From: Zasmidium citrigriseum
Taxonomy: Eukaryota; Ascomycota; Dothideomycetes; Mycosphaerellales; Mycosphaerellaceae
Reading direction: 5' to 3'
Length of the DNA stretch: 64,000 bases
NCBI GenBank assembly: GCA_002786025.1
Contig: NHNW01000063.1
Span: 159,600-223,599 of the forward strand
Of this stretch, positions 1-11,994 are shown in pieces. A program made the translations under genes and the position numbers. Under the pieces are notes generated by a model. It worked only from the letters and a program-made list of their open reading frames with translations, ran no database searches and was not told the origin of the DNA. The first letter of the stretch is position 1. Each line of letters starts with the position of its first letter.

Positions 1-118
1 CTTCAAAATCTGAAGAAGGTGCTCTAAATTCATTCAGAGAAAGAGGTAAGCGCACGTCCGGCCGATCATCTCACAGAGAAGGCACTGTGGGCTTTCACAT
101 GCAAACCTTAATCCAACC

Positions 119-1761
119 TCACCTCATCTCGCCATCCTCCATCTCACCGGATAACGCAGCCCATACCACCTTTGCGCCATCGCCGCACGCACACTCAGCC
201 CAGAGGAATTTCTCCGCGACACTCTCAATATCTTGGATTCCCCCAAGCCTCGCATTTACCACAGCCTCCCGCAGACTCCTCAAAAACCACGCCCGAAAAG
301 GGGTAAACCAAGCCGTCATCGTCCCAATCATCAAACTCCACACCAACAAATCCATCCCCTCCCTATCAAACCCCAGGATCAACCTCGCCATCTCGATCTC
401 GTTCTGCAAATCCGTCAAGGACTTGATGACCCACGGCGAATTAAAGCCAGCCGACATCAAAACGGCATTGGAGTAAATGATGATCGTGATACGACAGAGT
501 TCGTAAATCGCCGGAGAGCTATATCCTCGCTCGCCGGTGTTGAGATCCTGCCATGCGGGGAGATTGAGGAGCTGCATCTGGGCGATGTTGAGGGAATCTC
601 GGATCCAGAAACGGTCGACCTCGCCGGCTTGGTAGACTCGATCGAGATGTTTGATCCAGTCGAAGACGGCGAGAGCGCACTCGGGGAGTCCGCCTGGGAC
701 GTTTCTCGAGAAGCGATGGGATTCTAGATGCCGACCGTTCTGGACTATAGCAGGGACGTTTGCGATTGCGGCTTGTAGGTCGGGGTAGACTTGCAGCGTC
801 GGTTTCTTGACATGGAAGCTTGCATCTAGAGCGACGCCACTATGGCACGTTCAGAGAAGAGAGCCACCAAGATATTGTGGATCGATACTCACAACGCAAG
901 ACCCCGCGCGAGACCAGGCATATTCTGAATACGCCCAAGCCCATCCGCACGACCCGACAGCCACGAAAAAGCTTTGGCGTGAACATCCTCATTCTCCATA
1001 CAAGCGGCCGAATAACTCGTCCCATCCAAAGGCTACTTCAAGTCAGCAACAATCCAACCCAAATACCCCCAATGTCCGACCATACCACATGCGGCACAAA
1101 CAGCGTCCCCTCCCTCGCCGTCGGCTTCACCGCCCCCTTATTAATCTCTCACAGCGTATAAACCGCCAACAAAAGCGGCCCAATCTCCTCGCTCCCCAAC
1201 ATCGGATCCACCAGTCGTTCTCTCGCCAACCGAATCATCTCCCCTCGATGCACGTACGTCTCCGGCGAAGGCGGAACATCGAAAAGGATCTCTCGAAAGG
1301 CATAGATGGTAAAGCAAATAGAATGGTAAGCGACACTGTCGTGGCAAAAGGTGGCGAACCAGACAGTCTTTTCGCTAGCTTGAAGGCTCCTGCAAGCGAC
1401 GAAGTTGAGAACTCAAAAAAAGCCTTGTCAGAGCGAGGATGAGAGGGTCGGAGATCAGGAAAACTTACATCTGTCGATGATCTCGACGTTGGAACTCGCG
1501 TGCTGGAGTTGGAAAGATGTCACCCCGATCCCTCCGAGCACCGGCGATAAAGTCCGGAGGGGAATAGGGCGCCTTGTCTCATTATTGCCCTCTCGCGGAC
1601 GACTACACCCCTCTCCAGATCTGTCGACAGAAGTAGAACAACCCCCCGCCACTCTGTCTTTCGGTCTCGATTTCTTCTTGTGCAAACCGCTCGAACCTTT
1701 TTTGAGCCTTCTCCTGCTCCCCACGCTCGCGGCGTGCGCCCTCTCGACGTAGGTCAGGCAT
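119..1761 (-). CDS. Fungal transcription factor-like protein (fungal_trans_2 type), multi-exon, N-terminus unresolved
   Basis: The last exon (119 to about 839) reads through the segment LLVWSLMIGTMTA and ends in FLWAECACGDGAKVVW, which resembles the C-terminus of fungal Zn2Cys6 regulators with a fungal-specific transcription factor domain. Upstream pieces at about 893-1032 (ending GLARGLA), 1140-1400 (YHSICFTIYAFREILFDV) and 1475-1600 (IPLRTLSPVLGG) continue the same fold and are joined by GT-AG introns; the phase-2 intron at 840-892 is clear, while the one near 1033-1140 does not fit perfectly. The ATG proposed at 1761 precedes a basic, glutamate-rich helix. I see no Zn2Cys6 cluster, so either a first exon is missed or the protein has lost DNA binding. 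Exon borders are approximate. Confidence 0.55.
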
Positions 1762-2333
1762 GGGAAATGCCCTCGATTGCTCACAAAATGGAAGATAGGC
1801 TCCGTCGACATGCCGGTCGTCAAAGATGCGGCAGATTCGATGTCAGTATCTGGAAGTCCGGAAATTGAAACGAGTGATGAGTAAGATTAGTAAGTGGTGC
1901 GTGGGTGGTGTGATCCAATTTCAAATGCCCCGATTGGCTAAATGCCGCTTTTGTTAAAGGGGAATTGAACCCTAGTTCAGACTCCCGGGTTGGGAGAAGT
2001 CCGTAGAGTCCTTACGATCGTCCATCTACACCTACACATAAGACAGAGTGAAGGGGTCTTAGTGAAGGTCTTCAAGTTCAGCTGTCGTGTACTTTCACTT
2101 ATCGATTAGCGCTAAGAGAAGACTAGTCCGCATCAGGAAGGAACATCGATGGCAGAAGACAAGACTAATACATACACTACGAAAGAACATCTCGTTCAGC
2201 CCGAACCGCTCACACACATCCCGTACAAGAAGCTGTAATCCATCAGACGCGCCCACGCATCCATTCGCTCGAAGTCCGATGCTCTCCCAGAACACCACCG
2301 CAATGCCATACAAATAACAAAATCCGGTCAGGC
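1762..2333. other. Intergenic region, no gene recognised
   Basis: About 570 bp between the transcription-factor-like gene and the 3' end of the peptidase gene. Only short overlapping reading frames are present. A stretch near 1955-2010 has a tRNA B-box-like sequence on the minus strand but no foldable acceptor stem (see rejected items). Confidence 0.5.
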
Positions 2334-5045
2334 TCACTCCTCTAGCCTCTCCAGAGCCCCCCTTATGATTCCCACCGTCTTATCGACACCCCTCCTCGCC
2401 TCCTCAACATCCCCCCTCTCAACAGCATCCCACACCAAAGGGAAATAGGCCGTGCCATAACCGTCCCAAGCCTTCGGCGCGAAAATAGCATGTTTGAATT
2501 GCGATCGTCCAGGGAGGCCGTGTTCCTGCTTCTTCGCTCCGGGTTCCAGTTCCTTGCCGGTGGGAATATCCAGAAGATCTCGTTCGAAGCTGGTGACTTT
2601 GTTGTTGTACTCGATGCGTTTCATCGCGAAGTGAGAGTTCTCCAGACCCCCTGCGCCGAGGACGTTGGAGGTCCAGATATCCTCAAAGCGGTTGAATTCG
2701 TCGGCGAAGGCGGAGAGGTCGTCGGCGACGTCGATGAGGGGTTTGAGGTCGACTTCGACGTTGTTCTTCTCTGCGAACTTCCGTAACTCTTCGAGATATG
2801 GTCCTTTGATTTTCTCTGCGTAAGTCTTCACATCGAATGGGATGATAGGGCGGTCGGCGATTTCCAAGATAAGAAGAGCCCAGATCTGAGCGAGCGTCCT
2901 ATGCCAGCCAAGATCGGGGTCACCAAACTTGGTCATCCAGTCGAAGGTCTCGTAGCAGGAGTGATATGGGAAACCATGTTCTGCTCCTCCGAAGCCAAAG
3001 TCGATGGACGACATGCCCGCAATGTCTTGGAAAGCAACGTAGTCACTTCCTGCACCAAGGCCGTCAAACCTGCTCTGCTTCTGCTCCCAGATCTCGCGGA
3101 GCGAGCTATTGCCGTCGGGGGTGCTGACTCGATCGAGGACATGCATCAACGTCCGCTGCCAGAGTGGACTTCCCGTTGCTTGGAACAACGGATCCGGTCC
3201 ATAGACGCCCACGTCAACGTTCAAGTAGGCCACACCGTCTGCGCGCAGATATTCGACATTATCCTCCACGTATTCAGTGCTGCCAACGAGATTGTACTCC
3301 TCGGCGTCCCAGCTCACGAACTCAATCGTGCGGAGGGGTCTCCAGCCCATTCTGCGCAGATCTCCAAAGATCCTGACGATTTCCATCATCACCGCACTTC
3401 CACTACCGGGATCGACGGCTCCAAAACACCAGGAATCTCGATGGTTTCCTACCAGAATCTTCTTCTTTGGCTGCTCCAATCCCTCGATCATGCCGTGCAA
3501 GTTCCAGATCTGCTGCAGCTCGTTCTCATCATTGAGATTCCTCAAGTGAACGATCGGTCCGTGATGACCCTCGGCACCAGAGAACCACTCCTTGGAAAAG
3601 TCTTGGCTACCTCCAACCCAGCCTTTGGGGACCTGCTTGCCGTGGCCTTGCAAGGACTCCAGTAGTACCCTCGCATCTCTCCACGACAGTGGCAGGGAAG
3701 GTATCTTGGTCAAACCCGGGTTGTCGTCCTTGGAATTCCGGCTAGCGTCCAAAGTGCTGGCATATCCCGGTGTAAGTGGATCCCCCAGAACCAGGCTCAT
3801 CAACGAGACACCGCCTCGCTGTAAAGAGTCGTCAGGTCTCCATGGTCCATCCGGCCAAACGGCGCCTTTCACAGATCCATCGTCGCTGGGGTCTGAGTAA
3901 ATCAGCGCACCCACACAACCGGCATCTTCCGCAGCCTTGATCTTCAAAGCCCGATCTCCTTGCGTGCCGTAATACCTCATGAGAGCAATACTCCCATTCA
4001 ATTGCACGCCCTTCTCCTTCAACCAATCGAAGTCTTCCCTACTCCCTCCATTCGCGTAGATCAAGTGCCCTTCCACCTCCCCATTCTTACTATTACCATG
4101 CCAAGCCAACGTCTGCTGTCGACCCGGATCCACAATTTTCTCTTCCAACGTTGCCCTCCACTTCTTACTGTCTGGCGACACAATCTCCACGCTCCTGCCG
4201 TCCGGTGTCGGATAATTCAAATATACATAATAGCTCAGCAAAGCAATGTCGTCCAGTTTCCCCTCCTCAATCCACTGCTCTTTCATATATTCCGCCATGT
4301 ACAGGTCGCCTTTGCTCCCAGCAACATGATCGTATCCCGTGACGTGCATCAGATAGTCTTCTATCCGCATCGCATCGACATTCTCCTGAACATACTGCCT
4401 CACAGCTTCAGGATCGAAGCGTGTTCCCATGAATCTTGCGTTTCCGGGGAAGACATCCAGGATGAAGAGCACATATATCAGTATCGCAATACTGAGCAAT
4501 CCACATAATCGTGCCGCGGTGCCGGCTGACATTCGATATCGTTCGGGAATGGTTGGCATTCGTTGGATCGTTCGTGAGAGCCATGATTCGGTAGAAGGAG
4601 GAGTAGCTTCGGCGGAGGTGTCTGTCGGTACTTGGGTATAAAATGATCGAAATGAGGGTAGTCGTATGGAAGAGAGAGTGGCGCCAATGTTGGAGAGGTG
4701 CTGGGAGAACTTGGAACGTAATCGGGCCCGGTGATATAAGCGCGATTGTCGATTCGCGGGATCGGGGTCGGAGGGGTCCAGGTAGTCCAGTTCTTCTATC
4801 TGCCGTCGTTCGTCATCGCCATCGCCCGTCACTTCAGGGAGCCGTAGATCGCTGTCTTCGCTCGAGCGCGGGGATTCGACTGTCGGCGGGCGATAATGGG
4901 ATTCGTTAGGGAGGAGCCCTTGCCTTTCGGCATCGTCGCTGATCTCCTGCGGTCCTCTGAAGTTCTGCGACGACGAGGGTCTCGAAGACGTTGCCTCATC
5001 GTAGGTGGGAATGGGAATGTGGCCGTACTTGTCTGACGAGTCCAT
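2334..5045 (-). CDS. M28B metallopeptidase, glutamate carboxypeptidase II / transferrin-receptor-like, type II membrane protein
   Basis: Single-exon gene for 903 residues. A charged cytoplasmic N-terminus is followed by one membrane helix at about 176-199, a protease-associated insert, the M28 catalytic domain and a C-terminal dimerisation-like domain. The zinc and catalytic residues of the GCPII family can be placed: H535 (GNHRDSW), D545, E582/E583 (SWDAEEY), D611 (NVDVGV) and H695 (FPYHSCYETFD). All are present, so an active aminopeptidase or carboxypeptidase is expected, unlike transferrin receptors, which lost them. Yeast relatives are Vps70/Tre1/Tre2, which act in vacuolar sorting and transporter turnover; the role here is inferred only from family. 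The ATG at 5045 precedes a natural acidic N-terminus. Confidence 0.9.
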   Translation of the reverse strand: MDSSDKYGHIPIPTYDEATSSRPSSSQNFRGPQEISDDAERQGLLPNESHYRPPTVESPRSSEDSDLRLPEVTGDGDDERRQIEELDYLDPSDPDPANRQSRLYHRARLRSKFSQHLSNIGATLSSIRLPSFRSFYTQVPTDTSAEATPPSTESWLSRTIQRMPTIPERYRMSAGTAARLCGLLSIAILIYVLFILDVFPGNARFMGTRFDPEAVRQYVQENVDAMRIEDYLMHVTGYDHVAGSKGDLYMAEYMKEQWIEEGKLDDIALLSYYVYLNYPTPDGRSVEIVSPDSKKWRATLEEKIVDPGRQQTLAWHGNSKNGEVEGHLIYANGGSREDFDWLKEKGVQLNGSIALMRYYGTQGDRALKIKAAEDAGCVGALIYSDPSDDGSVKGAVWPDGPWRPDDSLQRGGVSLMSLVLGDPLTPGYASTLDASRNSKDDNPGLTKIPSLPLSWRDARVLLESLQGHGKQVPKGWVGGSQDFSKEWFSGAEGHHGPIVHLRNLNDENELQQIWNLHGMIEGLEQPKKKILVGNHRDSWCFGAVDPGSGSAVMMEIVRIFGDLRRMGWRPLRTIEFVSWDAEEYNLVGSTEYVEDNVEYLRADGVAYLNVDVGVYGPDPLFQATGSPLWQRTLMHVLDRVSTPDGNSSLREIWEQKQSRFDGLGAGSDYVAFQDIAGMSSIDFGFGGAEHGFPYHSCYETFDWMTKFGDPDLGWHRTLAQIWALLILEIADRPIIPFDVKTYAEKIKGPYLEELRKFAEKNNVEVDLKPLIDVADDLSAFADEFNRFEDIWTSNVLGAGGLENSHFAMKRIEYNNKVTSFERDLLDIPTGKELEPGAKKQEHGLPGRSQFKHAIFAPKAWDGYGTAYFPLVWDAVERGDVEEARRGVDKTVGIIRGALERLEE

Positions 5046-5922
5046 GATGGCCGGAGGTCGCGGGGCTCGACAGCCCGCTCAGTGGGAGGTGGTATGGGAG
5101 TCCAGCTATCGGCGCATATCGGCTCCGTCACAATTTGATTGACCGGCTCATCAAATCGGCGTTGTTGTGAGTGTTTGCTAAAGGGAGGCGTCCAGGCTCG
5201 CTCGTCGTCACTCCCAAGACCAAGGGTGAGCCGCGCCGCCTCGGCACGCCGAGCCGGAACTCAAAACGCCGACCAACATTCACCTCACCTTGTTCGTTCT
5301 TCCATCCACTCGCAACCTGTCCATCAACAACAAAGACCTATGATCTAACAGCACTACCAGAGCGATATGCCTCACTGTCAAGCAGTATTGTGCCATCCTG
5401 AATGTCGTTCAGATTCGGTCTCAGCATGAAGCATACTTGAGGCATGGGCTCCAGCGAAAGGCCGCTGAACGTAAGACTTGATGCCGACCTTGAACGTTCG
5501 AGAGGTACTCCATCGGAGAGAGACCCCGCCAGACTACGCAGTTGCTATGGTCTTGCCAGTCATCAGGGTGCCAGCGACGAACTCGCCATCGTTCTCAACT
5601 TGGGCTCCAAGCCGCAGAGTTCCCATTCGACTTCAGAACTGTGGCTAACGGAGGTCATATCCCCAAATGGCTCTCTCGAAAAATAGAAGAACAAGTCAGA
5701 GCCCTCCGACTCTGACAGAACCTGTTCCGAACAATCTCTCATTTCTTGCGGACTTTTCGGAAGAGATCCGAATTTCGCACCGGTCGACCCGTAGGTGGAC
5801 AAATGCGAGCACATGTCTTCCCATCCAAGTATCTATATTTCATGGGCTCTGGGAGAGGAAGAAATTTGCATTGAATTTCTCCTCAGATCGACTCCTCGTG
5901 GCTTTGGATCGCTTTCAGCATC
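5046..5922. promoter_or_regulatory. Divergent intergenic region between peptidase and amidohydrolase
   Basis: About 880 bp shared upstream of two divergently transcribed genes, so it should hold both promoters. Several short frames occur (for example 5444-5686), but none shows family motifs. I see no convincing TATA box. Confidence 0.4.
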
Positions 5923-7370
5923 ATGAACTCCTTTCTCATCAAAGACGTACGAATCTTCGACGGTCATACTACGATCGAGAAAGGTGCCGTACTGGTCGAA
6001 AATGGCAAGATCGCTGAAGTGTCAGCCTCAAATGACATTCGCCACTTCACCGGACCGACGTATTCGAGACCTGGTCATACATTACTCCCGGGACTGATCG
6101 ATACTCACATTCACGCCACTGGCGCCAATCCAATAGCTTTGCCGCAAGCTCTGCGGTTCGGCGTCACGACGGTTTGCGATATGGTCGGTCAATCCGCTAG
6201 CTTGTACTATGTGCAAGACTCCCACAGGAGGAGCTGATCGATCGCCTTTAGCATAACGAATGGCATAACATCATAAAGCTCCGAAAGCAGCAGGAAGGCG
6301 GCGACTGTGCCGATTTGAAGACGGCCAGCTTCGCCGCTACAGTTGACAACGGCTGGCCGGCACCAATCGTGTTGATGAACGCCGATACTGCGGAAGTAGG
6401 TCATCTTCATAGGTATGTATCGTTGGCTGATCAACTATGCTCAAAGGACAGGAAAGAAATCGCCACCTGGCCCAAACTCTCAACCCCCGAAGATGGGCGA
6501 CAATACGTGCGAGACCGAGTGAACGAAGGCGTCGACTACATCAAACTGATGCACGAGTCGGGCAAAGTCCTAGGTCGAGAGTTCAACATGCCGTCGATTG
6601 AATTGCAAGAAGCGATAATCGACGAAGCTCACAAACACGGTTTGATCGTCGTGGCTCATGCAACATGTTTGGACGACACTGTTGCTATCCTCAAAGCTGG
6701 CGTCGACGGTCTAACGCATACGTTTATCGATCAGCTTCCGAATCAAGAAGTCATCGACTTGTATAAGAAGAATAATGCGCATCTGAACCCGACTCTTGCT
6801 ACCGCAGGTTCGAAGACCTCCGAAGGGAAGGTCAGTACCCATGTGAAAGCAGTCCTTTCGTGATTGAGAACATGGCTGACCGTGCCTGCTCCTAATTGAC
6901 AGGCCATGCAAGCCCGCCTCGCCAACGACCCCCGAATCCGCCACCTCCTCTCCCCCACCTCACGCCAATCCCTATGCGCATGCATGTCCTTCGCACAATC
7001 CTACACCCACGAAACCGCCTTCGAAAGCGTCCGCCAACTAAAGAGCGCCGGGATCCCAATCCTCGTCGGCTCCGATTCCGCTGGTCCAGCTCTCGGGACA
7101 GCATACGGGCTCTCAACGCACCATGAGATCTTCCTTCTTGTTGAGAAGTGTGAATTCACGCCTGAGGAGGCTCTGAGAGCGGCCACGTCTCTGCCGGCGG
7201 AGCGGTTTAGGTTCAAGGATAGGGGACGGATTGTAGGTGGGCTGGGGTTGAGGGCGGATTTGGTGTTGGTTGAGGGGAATCCGATGGAGGATGTTGGGTG
7301 TATGTTGAATCTTAGGGGGGTTTGGACGGAGGGGAGGCTTTGTAGTGCGTATGAGCAAAACTTTAGCTAG
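5923..7370 (+). CDS. Amidohydrolase family protein (imidazolonepropionase/prolidase-like)
   Basis: Four-exon model. Exon 1 opens MNSFLIKDVRIFDG and contains the metal-binding LPGLIDTHIHATG of the amidohydrolase superfamily. A 41-bp intron (6211-6251) joins it to HNEWHNIIKLRK. A possible 39-bp intron (6413-6451) lies before EIATWPKL; reading straight through also stays open, so this one is uncertain. A third intron (6831 to about 6902) leads to exon 4, which carries GSDSAGPALG (final metal aspartate) and ends with RADLVLVEGNP, the beta-sandwich motif. Intermediate histidines are visible in VAHATC and GLTHTF. Fungal relatives hydrolyse amide or lactam bonds of small metabolites; the substrate cannot be named. 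The 3' end lies 74 bp from that of the convergent transporter gene. Confidence 0.82.
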
Positions 7371-7444
7371 GTATTGACGAACATGCGCAAGCGACATTGC
7401 TCTATATTGATCATCATATTTTTTAAATCCCGTATCTCGCCACC

Positions 7445-9210
7445 CTAGAACTTCGCCGTAAACTTCGACCTCCCCCTCAACCTCTCCCCATACCGATACA
7501 ACGCAATGATCCCCACAATACACCCAATCATCAACCCCGCCAACAAACTACACCCTCCTCCAATCCCCAATCTCCTGAACATCGGTCTCGCAAAGAGAAC
7601 AGCAGCCAAAGCAAAAGCTGATCTCGTAAAATCGGTGCCTGCAAAGAGACTCGCTGCGAATCGCGGATAGCATGCAGCGAGGTAGACAAGAAGTGTTTGG
7701 AATACGACGAAGACGCCGAGAGGGTATATGGCGACTCCGATCATTGAGACAATCCAGTGGATGTTGGGGTTTGAGGACCAGCCGAAGAGAAAGAGGCCGA
7801 TGGGTGGGAGGAAACTGGCGATGAGGGCGGGGCGGAGCATGGTTTCGGGTGGGAGCTGGGTTCCAGTGAGGAGTTCAGGTCTCTGTTTGCCGCAGTGTGA
7901 GTGATCTGTGTAGAGAGAAGAGGGTGATTGGACATACCCGCACAAACCATAGATATGCAATGTAAGCGCCCGCTCCAATAGCTGTACCAACGGCGATTGG
8001 CATGAATGACAGTCCAAGTCCGAGGAGATTGAAGCCATACAGGTCCTCGTAGACCAAGGGGAAGGCCTCGAAGAATGAGTAGTAGATGGCATAGATCAGC
8101 ATTAGATACACGTTGACGAAGAGGACAGCTGGATCTTGGATCGTGGCCGCCGCGGGGACGAACAGCGACTCGAACACTATCGACCAGAAGTCCAGGTGTG
8201 CTTGGTTGAGTTCAGCTTGTGAACGGATCTGTTCGTTGCCTGTGGCTTCTCGTAGGCGTTTCGCACGGTAGTAGAGTATCGTCTCGGGATTCGTCTCCGG
8301 GAGAGTAAGGAGTATGACCAGCACCGGAGCGCTGGCTATGAGGATCTCCCATATCGAAAAGCGCCAGCCGAGGTGGTTAATAGCTGCGGCTGCGACAGTC
8401 GTTCTGTAACGTTAGCAAATGGTGCTGGAACGGTAGAAAAGTGCGACGTACCCAACGGGAGGAGCCACGAAACACGCAAATCCCCAAGCGCTCATCGCAA
8501 TCGATACATGGGCATCATCGTAGACGTCGGCAATGGAAGCGCCTCCAGTAGCGAGGACAGGACTTCCGAAGAAGCCTTGAACGAAGCGAAGGAACATGAA
8601 GGCTGGTGCGTTTCGGACCAGTGCTGTGGGAATCGTGATGGCAATGAAGATGATGAATGTGATGACATAGGGAGGGTTGCCTGTGCATCAAGAATATCAG
8701 CGTCAAGATCTTGTTCCAAGTAGGTAGGTTCTTACGGCCAATGCTTGGTATCTCGCTCAAGGGCGAGAATAGGAGTGGACCGGTTCCGTATCCTAGTCTT
8801 CCCAATTGTCAGCTCATGAACATATTGGAATAGTATCTTATGATTACATACACGAAGAGTGCCAACCCCAGAGCCGTGTATTCGTAGCCCGTGCCGAACT
8901 CATCCATGAACTGCTCTTCGCTGGGAGTCCAAATCGGCGCTGACATGTAGACGACGAAAGCATAGCTCGCAATGCTCAAGACTATGAATAGCTTCTTGAG
9001 ACTCGACCAATTGCGAGGGTTATCAGGGTCAAAGTCGCCGTGCCAGTCCCAGATTTGTATGTCTTTCGTGTCTGGCTTTTCATCTTCCTGGGTAGCATCC
9101 CCAGAGCGAGAGGAGATGATATGCTTTTCGTGCTCGCGATCCAATGGTGCTTTGGATGAGGAGACGAAGCGGATGCAGCTTCCAAGTACGCTGTCCCTGA
9201 TGATCGTCAT
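7445..9210 (-). CDS. MFS transporter, DHA1 polyamine/drug-proton antiporter type
   Basis: Several exons with short introns encode a 12-helix transporter. The start is taken at the ATG at 9210; the open frame further upstream has no ATG. Hallmarks are DPDNPRNWSSLKK just before helix 1, LLFSPLSEIPSIGR after helix 2 (the SEIP-x-GR signature), FMFLRFVQGFFGSPVLATGG and a central loop LPETNPETILYYRAKRLR. This pattern is typical of the fungal TPO1/FLU1-like group exporting polyamines or drugs at the plasma membrane. The last exon ends in a basic tail (RLRGRSKF). Frames seen in exons at 8412-8597 and 8515-8805 fit the same protein. Substrate is inferred only at family level. Confidence 0.85.
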
Positions 9211-9818
9211 GGCTCGAGAGATGTCCAAGTGGAATGCTGATATTGTGAGAGGGAAAGTCTGTACTGCTGGAGTAAGAGTATATGAGAGGCTGCCCCCGAA
9301 GCAGCTCCAAAGAGAGTGGTAGCATTTCTAATCAGCATAATGGTTCGCAAGAAAGAGATCTCGCGCCTGGTCTTGCCCCAGAATTGCGTCGATTTTTTCT
9401 CGGGATCCTCCTTGCAACACAATGTGACCGAGAGAGAGAGGGACTGAAAGCGTTGAGACGCAGTTCTAGGATCCATCGCCCATTCATGCCGTTGTTGTGC
9501 CTCTTCATGGGCAGGTTTCGTGAGGTTTGTCATGTGTTGCTCTGAGGGGAGAAGGAAGAGTCGTCTAGACCGCCCGACCCCGAACATGGGAGACAGATCT
9601 TGAAGTGGCGACGCATGAACTGCGGCAGGCCTCGAAAATCGCATCTCTGAGAACGTCAAGTGTCTTGTTGTGATGTGAAGTGAAGTCGGTGAGAGGAAGG
9701 GGCGAAGGCTTCAAGGTTTGGGGTTGTTGGGCCAAGCGGGCCTCCCGACCCCGAATTTTGGGGTTCGGTTTTTCTTCACGCGACCATCCTTCATCCCCAA
9801 ACCACAGAATCCATCAAT
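9211..9818. promoter_or_regulatory. Divergent intergenic region between MFS transporter and C2H2 regulator
   Basis: About 600 bp between two divergently transcribed genes. The arrangement of transporter and regulator head to head suggests, but does not prove, that the regulator controls the transporter. No discrete operator was recognised. Confidence 0.4.
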
Positions 9819-11994
9819 ATGAGGGATCACAATAATACGAAAGCGAAGACATATCACTGCGAAATATGTGGCCGTAGCTTTGCCCGCTCGGAGCACCTCA
9901 AGCGCCATACCACGACCCGTAAGGAAGCATACCCCAAAACGACGAACAAGACTCTAATTGGCATCCCTAGATACCAACGAGAAGTCTTTCCGGTGCTTTT
10001 GTGGCAAGACATTCGGCCGACGTGATCTCTTGAAGCGACATGAACAAATTGGGAAACATCTCACCGTTCAGACAACTCCAAGCAGCGATGCTACTCCAAG
10101 CGATGATTCGACTCCTGCGACCTTGCCACCCACCAGTGCGGTCGACACGACGCCGTGGAGCTTACCAGGCGACCTAAATGCATCAAGCAATATGCCATAC
10201 GGGTCGATTGATACGGACTTCCATTTCGATGCGTTCAACAACTTCGACGCCTTTCTGAATACCATGGGTCTCAATGCACCGCTCGACGCTATTTTCCCCG
10301 AATTACTCACCGGACAAGGCCCTGTACCTGGGATCGATGATAACGCCCAGAGTTTCAATGGCTACAAAATGCCATGCCTTCCTCCTGATACCGAAGCTGA
10401 AGATATTCACGAGCTTAAACGCATACCTTGCCCATGGAAGGCAACCCTGAAGCAACGAGACGACCTGAATGCTGTTGTCCAGCAGTATCAGCCCCAGCTT
10501 CCTGGCTTCACACTCCCATCCGCGTTGGCCATCAGTCGTCACTTTACTGGGTACTTTGAAGAGTTTCACAATCACCTTCCATTCCTTCACGTTGCAACAT
10601 ATCGGCCACTTGACTGTCCAGACTCGCCTGAGTTAGCATTGGCCATCGCTGCCATCGGAGCTACTTGCAAGCATGAGAGTTGGGCCGCTTCAATATTATT
10701 TCAAGCAGCTATAACTCTCGTTGAAACTCAAAGATATCATCGAGGCGGACGTAACAACGGCACCAGCCTCCCCGAACTATGGCAAAGGCTTAGGACTGTC
10801 CAGGCCGCGGTGCTGCTTGCTGCCTTTGCAGTCATGACAGGCAACGAGAAAGATGTTCAAGAAGTGAAACAACTGCATGGACTGCTTGTTGACTATGCAG
10901 AGAATCATGGCCAAAGCTCAGACACGAGGCAACTCAGCTGGTCGGATTGGATTTTTCAAGAAAGTCAACGACGAACTAAATGCGCCATATTCAGTGTACT
11001 CAATATGTACACCCTCACATATGACTCTCCGCCTGTGCTACCTGCAGCTCGACTGGATACCTTTCTTCCGTGCTCTACGCTGGCGTGGACTGCATCCAAC
11101 GAGAGCACTTGGGTAGAGGCTCAACAGTCGGCCCCTGAGCCGGTGTCTTTTCAAGAAGCGTACGCAGCGCTCTTCAACTCAAGATCAGTTCAGCCGCATT
11201 TACATGCGCCGTTTGGCAATTTGATCCTGATCAACGCCTTGCTTCAGCGCATCTACCTCGCCAGACAGATGCAGGTAGATGTCAACAGCCATACACTGCG
11301 AACGGCCGATCTCGAAGAAATTGAGGATGCTCTCGAGCGCTGGACTCATGCATGGAGACAAGCTCCAGAGTCAATCCTCGATCCCAGGAACCCGGATGCA
11401 TCAAACTCTTTCGCTTCAACTTCACTCCTCGGACTGGCGTTTGTTCGGCTGCACACTCCTTATGCGTCTAGCAGAAGGCTGAATGAATGGCAGGCGACGA
11501 AGACGGCACTCCGGCTCTCTCGTACTTCGAATCCTCAGCGATCCAGCCGAATCACTCCTGCTCTACTCCACGCGACACAAGCTTTCGCCATTCCAGTCAA
11601 GTTTGGTATGGAATGGACGAGTCGCCGACACTTTCACCATTGGGATCTCCAAAACTTCGTCTGGCATCTTGAAGCGGCGGCTGTCCTCAGCAAATGGCTT
11701 TGCAGTGTTGCGGACTCTTGTCTCAATCAACCATTATCAGACTTCGAGTCGAAAATGATGTCCATCATTCGGAGCCTTGTCAACAAGGCGGAGGAATCAT
11801 CGGGCCATTGCGACGGCGCATTGGACTCTGCTGCTGTGGCCGAGGAGACAGTCTCAGGCCTTGCCCGGAACCTCAGCTCTCGTCTCACTCGGTTGTGGGC
11901 ATCTCTGTACAGGAAACACAACTCCCCTTGGCCACTGACCAACTTAATTGGCGACTGTCTCGAAGAGTACAAGCGTGCGACACTACAAACATGA
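9819..11994 (+). CDS. Transcription factor with two C2H2 zinc fingers and a fungal_trans middle homology domain
   Basis: Two exons, 9819-9918 and 9971-11994, encode 707 residues. The intron splits finger 1: YHCEICGRSFARSEHLKRH is completed across the junction to give the second histidine and the canonical HTNEK linker, which confirms the splice. Finger 2 (FRCFCGKTFGRRDLLKRH) has a one-residue gap between its cysteines, a form common in fungal proteins of this class. The remainder carries a helical fungal_trans domain (for example HFTGYFEEFHNHLPFLH and LALAIAAIGATCKHE). It acts in the nucleus as a DNA-binding regulator; targets are unknown. It is head to head with the MFS transporter. Confidence 0.88.

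Noticed and set aside
1950..2040. tRNA-like sequence on the minus strand (B-box GGTTCAATTCC).
   Set aside because: No complementary acceptor stem or convincing D-arm and A-box at the right distance; at most a chance match or remnant.
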